From Muribaculum sp. (GTDB lineage: Bacteria; Bacillota; Clostridia; Lachnospirales; Lachnospiraceae), in assembly GCA_023663735.1 (NCBI GenBank), contig JAMPGV010000034.1, positions 1-33,738 on the forward strand: DNA of 33,738 nucleotides, in the 5' to 3' direction. Below, piece after piece: positions 33,585 to 33,738 of this stretch (its first letter is position 1; each line of letters begins with the position of its first letter). A program made the translations under genes and the position numbers. A model generated the notes under the pieces. That model was not told the DNA's origin and searched no databases. It saw only the letters and a program-made list of their open reading frames with translations.

Positions 33585-33738
33585 GTAGGCATTTGCAAAA
33601 CTCTTACTTTAGAAAGTGTCATTGTGCAAATTGCACATTCAACGCAGACACGCTTTCGCTCCCACCTCACCGTAGTGGCACATAAGGCGCTAAAATACAG
33701 CGCCTAAGTGCCAACGGTTCGCTAGGGTCTGCTTATGA
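33585..33738 (+). repeat. Palindromic intergenic repeat, copy C (cut by window edge)
   Basis: Starts at GAATGTAGGC (33581-33590 region), runs through the outer arm with the local palindrome TGTGCAAATTGCACA, then CGCAGACACGCTTTCGCTCCCACC, the central hairpin with arms AGGCGCT/AGCGCCT, and GGTTCGCTAGGGTCTGCTTATG to the window end. The first half is the inverse of copy A (50 of 50 bases at 33612-33661). It follows the flippase terminator. Confidence 0.88.

Noticed and set aside
1-33738. CRISPR array, tRNA, rRNA, insertion sequence or prophage
   Set aside because: No regularly spaced direct repeats with unique spacers, no cloverleaf or rRNA segment, and no transposase, integrase or phage gene were found; the only mobile-looking DNA is the non-coding palindromic repeat.

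Overview
The window reads as a chromosomal segment of a spore-forming, fairly GC-rich member of the Clostridia, most likely Lachnospiraceae. Support: four sporulation genes (gpr, spoIIP, sigK, a SpoVB-type flippase), the Firmicutes gene order rpsT / gpr-spoIIP-lepA-hemW, a pyrophosphate-type phosphofructokinase, a NifS/NifU-like pair next to mnmA, strong AGGAGG ribosome sites, and several TTG or GTG starts. The species call is inference. No tRNA, rRNA, CRISPR array, transposase or phage gene was seen.

Layout. 94-10485 is a leftward run: gpr, spoIIP, lepA, hemW, sigK, a degenerate HD-GYP protein, pilT and comM, with visible promoters before lepA, sigK and the HD gene. rpsT (10807-11070) runs rightward from its own promoter and ends in a probable bidirectional terminator. 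11165-14548 (leftward) holds a TPM-domain membrane protein, a double zinc-ribbon protein and the PPi-type phosphofructokinase. 14670-21412 is a signalling island: an orphan solute-binding lipoprotein and a membrane HD-GYP phosphodiesterase run leftward, and a 1281-residue hybrid histidine kinase with three flytrap-like sensor regions runs rightward from the shared upstream region. 21542-25281 (leftward) is the glycolytic set gap-pgk-small membrane protein-tpiA. 25789-28518 (rightward) carries a DUF1624 membrane acyltransferase-like protein, a PHP/HisJ phosphatase and sn-glycerol-1-phosphate dehydrogenase. 28548-31971 (leftward) has an unrecognised 173-residue protein, then mnmA, iscU and iscS transcribed iscS first. 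A MOP flippase (32142-33545) closes the window.

The least ordinary feature is a dispersed intergenic repeat. A full copy (24006-24178) lies between gap and pgk, and half copies sit in inverted orientation at both window edges (1-82 and 33585-33738). The element is one long imperfect palindrome with a hairpin at its centre. Comparing the two copies that contain the hairpin, 8 of about 15 substitutions form four compensatory base-pair changes, so the fold itself appears to be maintained. Decayed single arms occur at 13152-13210, 25659-25717 and possibly 1660-1718. Other points of interest are the signalling island, a degenerate HD-GYP protein beside an orphan pilT, a pro-sequence-less sigK with a SigK-type promoter, and an undescribed small membrane protein translationally coupled to pgk.
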